From: Acidithiobacillus montserratensis
GTDB lineage: Bacteria; Pseudomonadota; Gammaproteobacteria; Acidithiobacillales; Acidithiobacillaceae
Reading direction: 5' to 3'
Length of the DNA stretch: 64,000 bases
NCBI RefSeq assembly: GCF_018853465.1
Contig: NZ_JABBOU010000069.1
Coordinates: 30,962 to 94,961, forward strand
The notes beneath the pieces were generated by a model, which was not told where the DNA came from, searched no databases, and worked only from the letters and a program-made list of their open reading frames with translations. Position numbers and translations under genes: made by a program. Shown here in pieces: positions 54,439-62,753 of the stretch. Positions within the stretch are counted from its first letter, which is position 1. Each line of letters starts with the position of its first letter.

Positions 54439-56490
54439 GTGGCTGCTCCCACCCCCTTCTATCTGCAAAGTTCTGTTTCAGCCCTGCGCGGGGTGGGTCC
54501 GGCACTGGTGCAGCGTCTGCAACGCATGGATATCTGGCGGGTGCAGGATGTGCTTTTCCACCTGCCCAGTCGTTATCAGGACCGCCGTCATCTTCTGCCC
54601 ATGGGGTCCTTGCTGCCTGAGCAGGAGGGGGCGGTGCTGGGCGAAATCACTCAGGTCGAACATTTGCGCGGCCGCCGCGAGCAGTGGCTGGTGACCCTCA
54701 GTGATGGCACGGGACAGCTTCATATCCGCCTTTTTCATATGCTGGCCCCCATGCGTGCCCAATGGCAGCCCGGGCGACGCTTATGGTGTTTTGGGGAAAT
54801 ACGCGCCGGTTACCAGGGCCTGGAAATGGTGCATCCCGAATGGCAGATGGCAGACCAGCCGCAGTTTCAGGCACCGACTCATCTGACCCCTTATTATCCC
54901 AGTACCCAGGGTATCACCCAAGCACAGTGGCGGCGCTGGGTCGCCCAGGCCCTGACCCTGGTTGATCAGCTCCCCGACTATCTCGCGAAATATCTCGGTC
55001 CGGCCTGGCCGGGGCTGGGCGAGGGTTTACGGCTGTTGCATGAAAGTGCCGAAGAGGTACCCACCCCTGCTCATCCTGCCTGGCAGCGTCTGGCGCTGGA
55101 AGAACTGCTCGCCAATCATCTGGCCATTCGTGCCAGTCGGGTGGGAAGTGATGCCGCTGGAGCACCGGTCATTGCCGGAAACGGGACTTTATGGCGGCGT
55201 TTTCTGCAGCAGTTGCCTTTTAAGCCCACTGCCGCTCAGGAACGGGTGATTGCCGAAATCAACGACAATCTGGCCCAGGTCCGGCCCATGCGCCGCTTGC
55301 TGCAAGGCGATGTAGGGTCGGGCAAAACTCTGGTGGCAGCAGCTGCCGCATTGACTGCCGTGGAACAGCAGTTTCAGGTAGCTCTCATGGCGCCGACGGA
55401 AATTCTCGCGGAACAGCTTTCCAACCGTTTTGCGACCTGGCTGGCTCCCCTGGGTATCGAAGTGGGTTATCTGGTGGGGGGGTTGGGCCAGAAAGCCCGA
55501 CGTTTGCTGCTGGAAGCTGTCCGGGAGCAGCGGACGCAGATTATTGTCGGCACCCAGGCGTTGTTTCAGGAAGATGTGCAGTTTGCCCGTCTGGGTCTGG
55601 TGATTATTGATGAACAGCATCGCTTTGGCGTGGATCAGCGCCGCCAGTTGCTGGAAAAAGGACAGATTCCGCATCTGCTGGTGATGACGGCGACGCCCAT
55701 CCCGCGTACTTTGGCGATGACGGTCCATGCGGACCTGGATGTGTCGGTGATTGATGCTCTGCCACCCGGCCGTAGCCCGGTCGAAACCCTGGTGATGGCC
55801 GATTCCCGGCGCGGAGAATTGATGGCCCGGATGCGCCACCGCCTGGCCGATGGCGAGCAGATATACTGGGTCTGTCCCCTCATTGAAGAGTCGGAAATAT
55901 TGGCATTGCAGGCCGCCGAAACCAGCTATGCCGACTTGCAGACAGCCTTGCCGGAAATTCCCATGGGTTTGATTCATGGCCGTCTGCACGCCGCAGAAAA
56001 AGCGCAGGTGATGGCGGATTTTCAAACAGGCAAAACCCGGATTCTGGTGGCCACTACGGTGATTGAAGTGGGGGTGGATGTTCCCAATGCCAGTCTGATG
56101 GTCATTGAACACGCCGAACGCATGGGGCTGGCCCAGTTGCACCAGTTGCGCGGCAGGGTAGGGCGTGGGGAGCGGCAAAGCAGTTGTATTTTAATGTATC
56201 ATCCGCCTTTGGGAGTCAAGGCCCGGGCGCGCTTGCAGGTGTTGCGCGACAGTCGGGATGGTTTTGTCATTGCCCGCAAGGATCTGGAGTTGCGCGGGCC
56301 GGGGGAATATCTGGGTACCCGGCAGACCGGGTTGTTGCAGATGCGGGTGGCCGATATGCTGCGCGACGAGGCCCTTTTGGCTGAGTTGCCGACCCTGGCC
56401 GAACAGTTGGAGCGCCATGATCCCGAAGCGGTGCAGGCCCTGATCCAGCGCTGGGTCGGGCAGCGGCTGGATTACAGTCAGGTTGGTTAG
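54439..56490 (+). CDS. recG: ATP-dependent DNA helicase RecG
   Basis: A 683-residue helicase that remodels stalled replication forks. The wedge domain is N-terminal; then Walker A GDVGSGKTLVA near residue 290, DEQH box in VIIDEQHRFGV, TATPIPRTLAMT and the C-terminal QLRGRVGRGERQS. GTG at 54439 begins VAAPTPFYLQSS and gives the usual length; the frame start at 54313 overlaps the DUF1858-like gene completely. The start choice is moderate because the ribosome binding site is poor. Confidence 0.94.
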   Translation: MAAPTPFYLQSSVSALRGVGPALVQRLQRMDIWRVQDVLFHLPSRYQDRRHLLPMGSLLPEQEGAVLGEITQVEHLRGRREQWLVTLSDGTGQLHIRLFHMLAPMRAQWQPGRRLWCFGEIRAGYQGLEMVHPEWQMADQPQFQAPTHLTPYYPSTQGITQAQWRRWVAQALTLVDQLPDYLAKYLGPAWPGLGEGLRLLHESAEEVPTPAHPAWQRLALEELLANHLAIRASRVGSDAAGAPVIAGNGTLWRRFLQQLPFKPTAAQERVIAEINDNLAQVRPMRRLLQGDVGSGKTLVAAAAALTAVEQQFQVALMAPTEILAEQLSNRFATWLAPLGIEVGYLVGGLGQKARRLLLEAVREQRTQIIVGTQALFQEDVQFARLGLVIIDEQHRFGVDQRRQLLEKGQIPHLLVMTATPIPRTLAMTVHADLDVSVIDALPPGRSPVETLVMADSRRGELMARMRHRLADGEQIYWVCPLIEESEILALQAAETSYADLQTALPEIPMGLIHGRLHAAEKAQVMADFQTGKTRILVATTVIEVGVDVPNASLMVIEHAERMGLAQLHQLRGRVGRGERQSSCILMYHPPLGVKARARLQVLRDSRDGFVIARKDLELRGPGEYLGTRQTGLLQMRVADMLRDEALLAELPTLAEQLERHDPEAVQALIQRWVGQRLDYSQVG

Positions 56491-56577
56491 AAAAATCTGT
56501 CTGACGATCATGGCCTTCTGGCCGGATTCTCGGGTATATTATGAAAATCTGAAAACGAAAAACCAAGGAAGCCGTAT

Positions 56578-57489
56578 ATGGGTGCTGTGAGAAAAGGGTG
56601 GTTGCTGCTGGTTGTTTTCGCACTCTGGAGTCTGGCGGGATGTGCTCCGCAGATTTCCGCGCCACCCGTCCATTCTGTGGCCTACTATGCGGCGCAAATC
56701 CACCCACCAGTCGTGGCTCCGGTTGCTCCGGTCGTATCGCCCCCTATTTCTGCTGCAACCCTGGCACAACCCGTCAGGATTGTGGTTTCGACGACCTCTC
56801 ATCTGCTCCGGATTTATCGGGGCGATATCCTGCTGGCAACTTATCCTGTGGCCATCGGCTTTAATGGTTCGGCTCCTCGCCGCATTCGTGGGGATGATGT
56901 GACGCCGGTAGGGCATTACCATATCGGCTGGATTTTATACGGCACCCAGTATGGCCCTTTCATGGGGCTGACTTACCCCAACAAAGACAATGCGGAATGG
57001 GGCCTGAAAGAAGGGATTATTACCCATCGTCAGTATAAAGCCATTGTGGACGCCATCGACGCCGGCCAGACCCCCCCCCAGAATACCCCACTGGGTGGTG
57101 AAATCGGGATTCATGGCATGGGTCCGCAATTTTCCGATGATCCCGACAGTAAGGTGTTTCCCGGGCGCTGGACAGCAGGTTGTGTGGCCCTGTCCAACTG
57201 GAATGCCCAGCAGGTCGCCGCACTGGTGCAAGTCGGGACTCCGGTGGAAATTGTCGGCGAGGTCAGGGGCTATCGCCGTAATCTGGATCCGAAAGCAGAA
57301 CTGGCCTGGACCAAATATCAGCACCGCCACACTGGCGCTACGGATAAATTATCTCCCAATACCGGTAGGGGTGCGTTGAGTCCGGTAAAATATGGGCAGA
57401 ACCTGGAGCACCAAAAGCCGGGCAGTCCGGCTAAGGAAACGGATATGGATGCGCTATTGACCAAATTGGGGAAGGCTGGAAAACCGTAA
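56578..57489 (+). CDS. L,D-transpeptidase (YkuD) lipoprotein
   Basis: A 303-residue lipoprotein (signal peptide with lipobox LAGC at residues 19-22). The YkuD domain has RIVVSTTSHLLRIYRGDILL, HGMGPQFSDDPDSKVF and the catalytic GRWTAGCVALSN with the nucleophilic Cys. Such enzymes cross-link peptidoglycan or attach proteins to it. An AAGGAAG site precedes the ATG. It lies alone downstream of recG. Confidence 0.9.
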   Translation: MGAVRKGWLLLVVFALWSLAGCAPQISAPPVHSVAYYAAQIHPPVVAPVAPVVSPPISAATLAQPVRIVVSTTSHLLRIYRGDILLATYPVAIGFNGSAPRRIRGDDVTPVGHYHIGWILYGTQYGPFMGLTYPNKDNAEWGLKEGIITHRQYKAIVDAIDAGQTPPQNTPLGGEIGIHGMGPQFSDDPDSKVFPGRWTAGCVALSNWNAQQVAALVQVGTPVEIVGEVRGYRRNLDPKAELAWTKYQHRHTGATDKLSPNTGRGALSPVKYGQNLEHQKPGSPAKETDMDALLTKLGKAGKP

Positions 57490-57515
57490 GTCGTGGTGAA
57501 AACTCCGCTCCATTA

Positions 57516-57911
57516 TTATGTTACCCAATTCTCGACGACCAGCCCTGCCCCGGTATAGAGATCGAAGTCCGTCGTGTTGTTTGTCACCAGGGTAACGCCT
57601 AGCGATACAGCATGTGCGGCAATCATGCGGTCAAAGCTGCTTTTTCTGTCTGGAAACTGCCGGGAGAGTGCACCGAAAATATCCGCTGCATCCACGTCAA
57701 AATCCTTAATGATCAGCAGGCTTAAGAGTGTGGACATTTCGAGCCGGCTGTTATGTACGTCCATGCCACAGCACAATTCCGCCCAGGTGATCGAGCTGAT
57801 CCCTATTTCACCGGGCCTGCAGGCCGCGAACCGTTGTATAACGGATGCGGGTTGTTCCTTCATGAGGTAGATACAAATATTGGTGTCCAGCAAGTAGCGC
57901 AGAATCACCAA
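57516..57911 (-). CDS. vapC: VapC-type PIN-domain toxin
   Basis: A 131-residue PIN ribonuclease. The acidic residues of the active site are seen in YLLDTNICIYLMK, SSITWAELCCGM, SFDRMIAAHA and the late TNNTTDFDLY. VapC toxins cleave tRNA or rRNA and are blocked by VapB. It overlaps the vapB 3' end by 7 nt, as is typical of a toxin-antitoxin operon with the antitoxin first. Confidence 0.9.
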   Translation of the reverse strand: MVILRYLLDTNICIYLMKEQPASVIQRFAACRPGEIGISSITWAELCCGMDVHNSRLEMSTLLSLLIIKDFDVDAADIFGALSRQFPDRKSSFDRMIAAHAVSLGVTLVTNNTTDFDLYTGAGLVVENWVT

Positions 57912-58141
57912 GATCTTTCCGTCTCGACAAACTCCGGGCGCTCGCCGGTGTGCTGCGGGCGCAGTGCAGCGAACAGTGCCGGAAGTGATTCAAGTGAATC
58001 TTCTTCAGGTTCTACGATGATCCTGTTTCCTTCCCGTATTACGACTAACCTGGTCTGTTTCGGGAAGGCCATACTCACAGGGATGCGGACGGCAGGTGAA
58101 TTGCCTGCCATGAACTGGCTGGTATGAAAGACTTTGCGCAT
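57905..58141 (-). CDS. vapB: VapB-type antitoxin
   Basis: A 78-residue antitoxin. The N-terminal MRKVFHTSQFMAGNSPAVRI segment fits the AbrB/MazE (SpoVT) swapped-hairpin DNA-binding domain, and the acidic C-terminus (VEPEEDSLESLPALFAAL) would wrap the toxin. ATG at 58141 has AGAGGTGG upstream; the longer frame from 58177 is not needed. The pair probably autoregulates. Confidence 0.87.
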   Translation of the reverse strand: MRKVFHTSQFMAGNSPAVRIPVSMAFPKQTRLVVIREGNRIIVEPEEDSLESLPALFAALRPQHTGERPEFVETERSW

Positions 58142-58316
58142 GACGCCACCTCTAAGGTAATAACTAAACGTTATCACCAGGGTGCGGCAGACGCAATGGC
58201 CGGTATGGCAGGTTTTTTTGAATGGTGTCGTGCTTAAGATAGGTTGGTTTTGATTTTTCTGACAATTTTATGACCAAGGGATGTATTGCCTCTTGCTTCA
58301 GAGTTGGGGCTCATAC

Positions 58317-59651
58317 TCAGACCTGATGAACAATCTGCTGGCTGAGTTGCCGGGCGGCTTCCATACAGTCGCCCAGGGCGACACCATCCCGCCAGTTGGC
58401 GCGGAAGTACAAACCGGGAAGCTGCTCGTTCATCCGGGCGATGCGTTCCAGACGGGCCAGGTGGCCCAGCTCGTATTGGGGAATGGCTGCCGGCCAGTTT
58501 TGGCAGCGGCTGAAGCTGGGTTCACCCTCTATACCTAAAATAGGCCGTATTTCCTGCAGCACCGTCTGCAGCAGATCGTCATCGCTGCGCCCGGCCAGGG
58601 GATTTTGGCTGCCACCGATGAAAACTGTCAGCAGCACCTGATCCGCCGGGGCGCGATTCGGGAAGAGGGTGGAGGAAAACAGGACGCCCAGGGTTTGCAG
58701 GCCCAGAATGCGGGGAATCAGCAGACCGAAACCATCCAGGACATGTTTTACCCTGCTGCGCGGAAAGCCCAGGGATAGGGTACTGACGGCAGGATAGGGG
58801 ATGGCTGCCAGTTCTTTGGCAAGGTCCGGGTGCAGGGTTTTCAGCAAATCAGCGGCTTTGGGGGCGGGGAGGGCCAGAATGATTTTGGTGCTGCGCCAGC
58901 TTTGCCGGGCGCTGTGTGCTTCCCAGCTGCCGTCGGCGTGTTGTTCCAGGCGATCAACGGGTGTCTGGCAATGAATGGGTCCATGCAACTGCTCTGCCAT
59001 GCGCAGGGGTAGGGTCTGCAAACCTTGGCGGAAAGAAACCAGACGCGCTTTGCTTTGTGGTGGTTTTTTCCGGCCTGCAAGGGCGGCTTTGAATAATGCG
59101 CCGTGTTCCAGTTCCATGCGCTGCAGTCGCGGAAGTGAGGCGGCTAAAGCCAGTTTTTGCGGATCTCCGGCAAATACTCCGGATACAAAAGGATCGACCA
59201 GCCAGGTGAGCACTTCGGGACCCAGGCGTCGCCGCACAAAATCGGCAATACTTTCTTCCTCAATACCCTGCTTCCGGCGCCGGAAGGGTTCGCTGAGCAG
59301 GCGTAGGCGGCCTTGCAGGGAGAGTAATTTTCCGCTGAGCAGGACACCTGGTCCAAGGGGCACCAGCTGCTGATGGCGGTTGAGAATATAGCGTCTTTTG
59401 GCCACGGCATTGGCTTCTACCAGCTCAGCATCCAGTTGCAGAGACTGAATGAGTTCCGGGACGACCTGACCTTTGAGCATCAGCGAGTTTGGTCCGAGAT
59501 CGCGCAGGTAGCCCTCTTCCTCGCGACTCTGGATGTTGCCACCGACACGCGGCCCGGCTTCCAGTACGCGTGCGGATACCCCCTGCTGCTGCAAAAAATA
59601 GGCACTGGCGAGACCGGAAAGTCCTCCGCCGATAATGATGACTGCGTCCAA
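58317..59651 (-). CDS. hemY: Protoporphyrinogen oxidase, HemY/HemG FAD type
   Basis: Oxidises protoporphyrinogen IX to protoporphyrin in haem synthesis. A 444-residue FAD enzyme; the dinucleotide-binding IIGGGLSGLASAYFLQQQG is at residues 6-24, and ARVLEAGPRVGGNIQ, LGPNSLM, and the C-terminal GLYFRANWRDGVALGDCMEA fit the HemY group. It is 5 nt after the AI-2E family gene and probably co-transcribed. Confidence 0.9.
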   Translation of the reverse strand: MDAVIIIGGGLSGLASAYFLQQQGVSARVLEAGPRVGGNIQSREEEGYLRDLGPNSLMLKGQVVPELIQSLQLDAELVEANAVAKRRYILNRHQQLVPLGPGVLLSGKLLSLQGRLRLLSEPFRRRKQGIEEESIADFVRRRLGPEVLTWLVDPFVSGVFAGDPQKLALAASLPRLQRMELEHGALFKAALAGRKKPPQSKARLVSFRQGLQTLPLRMAEQLHGPIHCQTPVDRLEQHADGSWEAHSARQSWRSTKIILALPAPKAADLLKTLHPDLAKELAAIPYPAVSTLSLGFPRSRVKHVLDGFGLLIPRILGLQTLGVLFSSTLFPNRAPADQVLLTVFIGGSQNPLAGRSDDDLLQTVLQEIRPILGIEGEPSFSRCQNWPAAIPQYELGHLARLERIARMNEQLPGLYFRANWRDGVALGDCMEAARQLSQQIVHQV

Positions 59652-59656
59652 GAAGT

Positions 59657-60697
59657 TTACTCCCTGCCCAGATAGTAGGGGCTTTGCAAATACCAGCTCT
59701 GAAAATGCCGTAATAAGGCCACCAATACGGCGGTGACGGGCAGAGCGAGCAGGAGACCGATAAAACCGAATAATTCTCCTCCAGCCATGACCGCAAAAAT
59801 TACCGCTACCGGATGCAGACCGATACGGTCACCGACCAGATAAGGGGTAAAGACCATACTTTCCAGAATCTGACCGATGAAAAATACCAGTAACACCCAG
59901 AGGACCGACAGAAGAGTACCCGTTTGCACATACATGGCCAAACTCGCCATCAGCACGCCGCTGATGACGCCGAGATAGGGGACAAAACTCAGGATACCTG
60001 CTATCAGGCCGATGAGAATGGCGGTTTTGAGACCGATAATGCTGAGCCCCAGGGCGTAGCTGCAGCCCAGCGCCAACATGACCAGCAGTTGTCCGCGCAA
60101 AAAGGCCATGAGCATGGTATCGGCATCCCGGCTCAAGCGCCGTACCAGATCCGCTTGTTTTTGCGGAATCCATTGATCAATACGCGCCAGCAATCGCGGC
60201 CAGTCCCGTAACAGATAAAACCCGAGCACCGGCACCAGAATAATGCTTAATGCACCGGTCAGCAGTCCTGATCCGGAGCTCAGCGCCACTTGCAGTCCAT
60301 GTCCGAGCCAGGTAGCCAGTTTCTGGGCATTGCTGGTGGCGTAATGGGAAATGGTCCCGCTATCCAGTTGAATACCGGTTTCTGCGGCAAGCTGGGGAAT
60401 CAGGCGACTTTGCAGCAGGCTGGAATATTTTTGCAGATAGTCGACAAAAAGCAGGGATTGATGGCGGATCACCGGCAGCAGGGCCATGATGGTGCCCGTA
60501 ACTACCAGCAGAACAATGAGAAACACCAGGGTGGTGCCCCAGGTACGGCCGATGCGGTGGCGCTGTAAATAGCTGACCAGCGGGTTGCCCAGATAGGCGA
60601 AAATGGCGGCCAGCAAAAACGGGGTCAGTACAGGGGAGAGACGAATGGTCAGCCAGCCCAGCAGGATCAGGGTAGCCAGAAAAAAAAAGCGTTGCAT
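59657..60697 (-). CDS. AI-2E family membrane permease
   Basis: A 346-residue polytopic protein of the AI-2E exporter / YhhQ-like (TqsA) family. Hydrophobic segments flank a cytosolic region with DWPRLLARIDQWIPQK; SIILVPVLGFYLLRDW and LSFVPYLGVISGVLMA are typical. Members export small molecules or act as Na+/H+ antiporters; the substrate is unknown here. It is upstream of hemY in the same direction. Confidence 0.88.
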   Translation of the reverse strand: MQRFFFLATLILLGWLTIRLSPVLTPFLLAAIFAYLGNPLVSYLQRHRIGRTWGTTLVFLIVLLVVTGTIMALLPVIRHQSLLFVDYLQKYSSLLQSRLIPQLAAETGIQLDSGTISHYATSNAQKLATWLGHGLQVALSSGSGLLTGALSIILVPVLGFYLLRDWPRLLARIDQWIPQKQADLVRRLSRDADTMLMAFLRGQLLVMLALGCSYALGLSIIGLKTAILIGLIAGILSFVPYLGVISGVLMASLAMYVQTGTLLSVLWVLLVFFIGQILESMVFTPYLVGDRIGLHPVAVIFAVMAGGELFGFIGLLLALPVTAVLVALLRHFQSWYLQSPYYLGRE

Positions 60698-60874
60698 GGG
60701 CTGGCGAACACTCCGTCGTGTTTAGGCATTGATGGGCAGAATAGCTCAGACGAGCCGGGTTCGGCTATGGTTTCCGGATGGTGGTTCAAGCAAATCGATT
60801 TGTTTGAAATCTGAGGATGGTGTACCGTCAAGCCAAAATCGTTGCCAAGCCAAAATCATTTTCAAGAGTTTGTA

Positions 60875-62725
60875 ATGCCCGAAACTAACCCAAATTCATC
60901 TGAAGCTTTGTCCCATGTCATTGAAAGAGAAGTCGGTGGCTGGCAGGGCAAGCTGCGTCGCAACCCGTTATTTCATTTGTTGCTGGCTTTTTTTGTCGGG
61001 ATTGTTGCCGGACTGGGAGCGGTGGCTTTTCGTCGCCTCATCGGTTTGATGCATAACCTTTTTTTCTTCGGTCAGTGGTCTTTTTCCTTCAATGCCCTGC
61101 AACATTCCGCTGCCAGTGTCTGGGGTGCCGGGATTATTCTGGCGCCGATTATCGGCGGTTTGATGGTGGTCTGGATGGTGCGCACTTTTGCTCCTGAAGC
61201 CAAGGGGCATGGTGTTCCGGAAGTCATGGATGCCATTTACTACAAGCGCGGAGTGATTCGTCCAGCGGTGGTGCTCATCAAGGCGCTGGCTTCCTCCATT
61301 ACCATCGGCAGTGGCGGGTCCGTAGGTCGGGAAGGCCCTATCATACAGATGGGCGCGGCCTTTGGGTCGAGTCTTTCCCAATGGTTGCGTCTCCTTGAGT
61401 GGCAGCGTCTGGGTCTGATTGCAGCGGGTGCGGGTGCCGGGATTGCCGCCACCTTTAATACTCCTGTGGGTGGTATCCTCTTTGCCGTTGAGCTGATGCT
61501 GGTAGAAGTCAGTGCCCGCACGCTGGTGCCGGTCATGATTGCCACCGGAACAGCCACTTTTGTGTCACGCCTGTTTCTGGGGAATCATCCTTCATTTGTG
61601 ATCCCTGCCAGTATCATTGCCAGTACCGCTCACGAAACAGCTGCAGATTATGCAGCGTATATCGTTTTTGGCTTGCTGGTGGGCGGGGTGGGTCTGCTTT
61701 TTACCAACTCCCTGTACTGGACTGAGGACCTGCTGGAAAAATGGCTTAAAAATGCTTACCTACGCGCTGTTATAGGGATGGCCGCCGTAGGCTTGACCAT
61801 GTATCTGATCCAGCGCTTCACCGGTCATTATTTTGTGGAAGGCGTGGGATATGCCACTGTCCAGAATGTGCTGGAAAGCACGCTGCAGAACCCTGGTTTT
61901 CTGCTGTTATTGCTGGTCCTGAAAGTGTTTTCCTTTTCAGTGACCCTGGGTTCCGGGGGTTCCGGGGGGGTGTTTTCGCCTTCGCTTTTTGTCGGCGCGG
62001 TGTTCGGGGGCGCCTTTGCGGTCCTGGTCACACACTGGATTCCGGGGTATCAGATGGGTATGGCGGTGGGTGCTGCCCTGGGCATGGCGGGGATGGTGGG
62101 CGCTTCTACGGGGGCCGCAGTGACCGGTGCGGTCATGATTTTTGAGATGACCAATGATTATCACATCATCATCCCCCTGATCGTGGTGTCCGGCCTGGCT
62201 TTCGGGGTGCGCAGACTGGTGACCCGGGAGAGTATTTATACCCGTAAACTGATCCGGCGCGGGCACTTCATTCCTGAAGCCCGGCACAGTAACCTTTATC
62301 TTATGCGTCCGGCAGCCCAACTCATCGAAACCCCCATGGTTCGTCTGCGTGGTGAACGCACACTGGAAGATTTGCAGAAGATTCTCCTGCATCGCCGGGA
62401 ACTCCCCCATGTGCTCATCATTGAAGGAACTATGCCGTTGGCGGTGATTCCGGCGCATCGGGTGGCAGAAATTTTGCGTCGGGAAATCCGTGCGGTGCCC
62501 TTGCGGGATCTGGCCAGTACCGACTGGGTGGCGGTGACTGAAGACAGTCAGCTCTACGATCTGGTAGCGCGGCTGCGGGCCTGCGCCTGCGAAACCGCGC
62601 TGCTCTGCAAACAGGATCCCCCGGAACATCATGAGGATGTGGTGGCGGTAGTCACCGTCGAAGATATTCTCAGTTATGCCTCTTTGCCCCAGGTGCTATT
62701 GCGTCCGGAGCGGAGCCCGCTATGA
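60875..62725 (+). CDS. ClC chloride channel/antiporter with C-terminal CBS domains
   Basis: A 616-residue ClC protein. Selectivity-filter motifs are present: GSGGSVGREGP with the gating Glu153, and GSGGSGGVFSPSLF. The C-terminal 130 residues (LEDLQKILLHRRELPHVLII, then LRDLASTDWVAVTEDSQ) resemble a CBS pair. ClC proteins exchange Cl- for H+ or conduct Cl-; acid-resistance use is well known. ATG at 60875 is preferred over a TTG 11 codons upstream. A second ClC gene follows after 28 nt. Confidence 0.92.
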   Translation: MPETNPNSSEALSHVIEREVGGWQGKLRRNPLFHLLLAFFVGIVAGLGAVAFRRLIGLMHNLFFFGQWSFSFNALQHSAASVWGAGIILAPIIGGLMVVWMVRTFAPEAKGHGVPEVMDAIYYKRGVIRPAVVLIKALASSITIGSGGSVGREGPIIQMGAAFGSSLSQWLRLLEWQRLGLIAAGAGAGIAATFNTPVGGILFAVELMLVEVSARTLVPVMIATGTATFVSRLFLGNHPSFVIPASIIASTAHETAADYAAYIVFGLLVGGVGLLFTNSLYWTEDLLEKWLKNAYLRAVIGMAAVGLTMYLIQRFTGHYFVEGVGYATVQNVLESTLQNPGFLLLLLVLKVFSFSVTLGSGGSGGVFSPSLFVGAVFGGAFAVLVTHWIPGYQMGMAVGAALGMAGMVGASTGAAVTGAVMIFEMTNDYHIIIPLIVVSGLAFGVRRLVTRESIYTRKLIRRGHFIPEARHSNLYLMRPAAQLIETPMVRLRGERTLEDLQKILLHRRELPHVLIIEGTMPLAVIPAHRVAEILRREIRAVPLRDLASTDWVAVTEDSQLYDLVARLRACACETALLCKQDPPEHHEDVVAVVTVEDILSYASLPQVLLRPERSPL

Positions 62726-62753
62726 ATAGCGCCGGGTGGTTGCAGGTTTGCCA

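Noticed and set aside
57516..58141. VapBC as part of a defence island or mobile element
   Set aside because: No integrase, transposase, repeats or other defence genes flank it. It looks like a solitary toxin-antitoxin pair.
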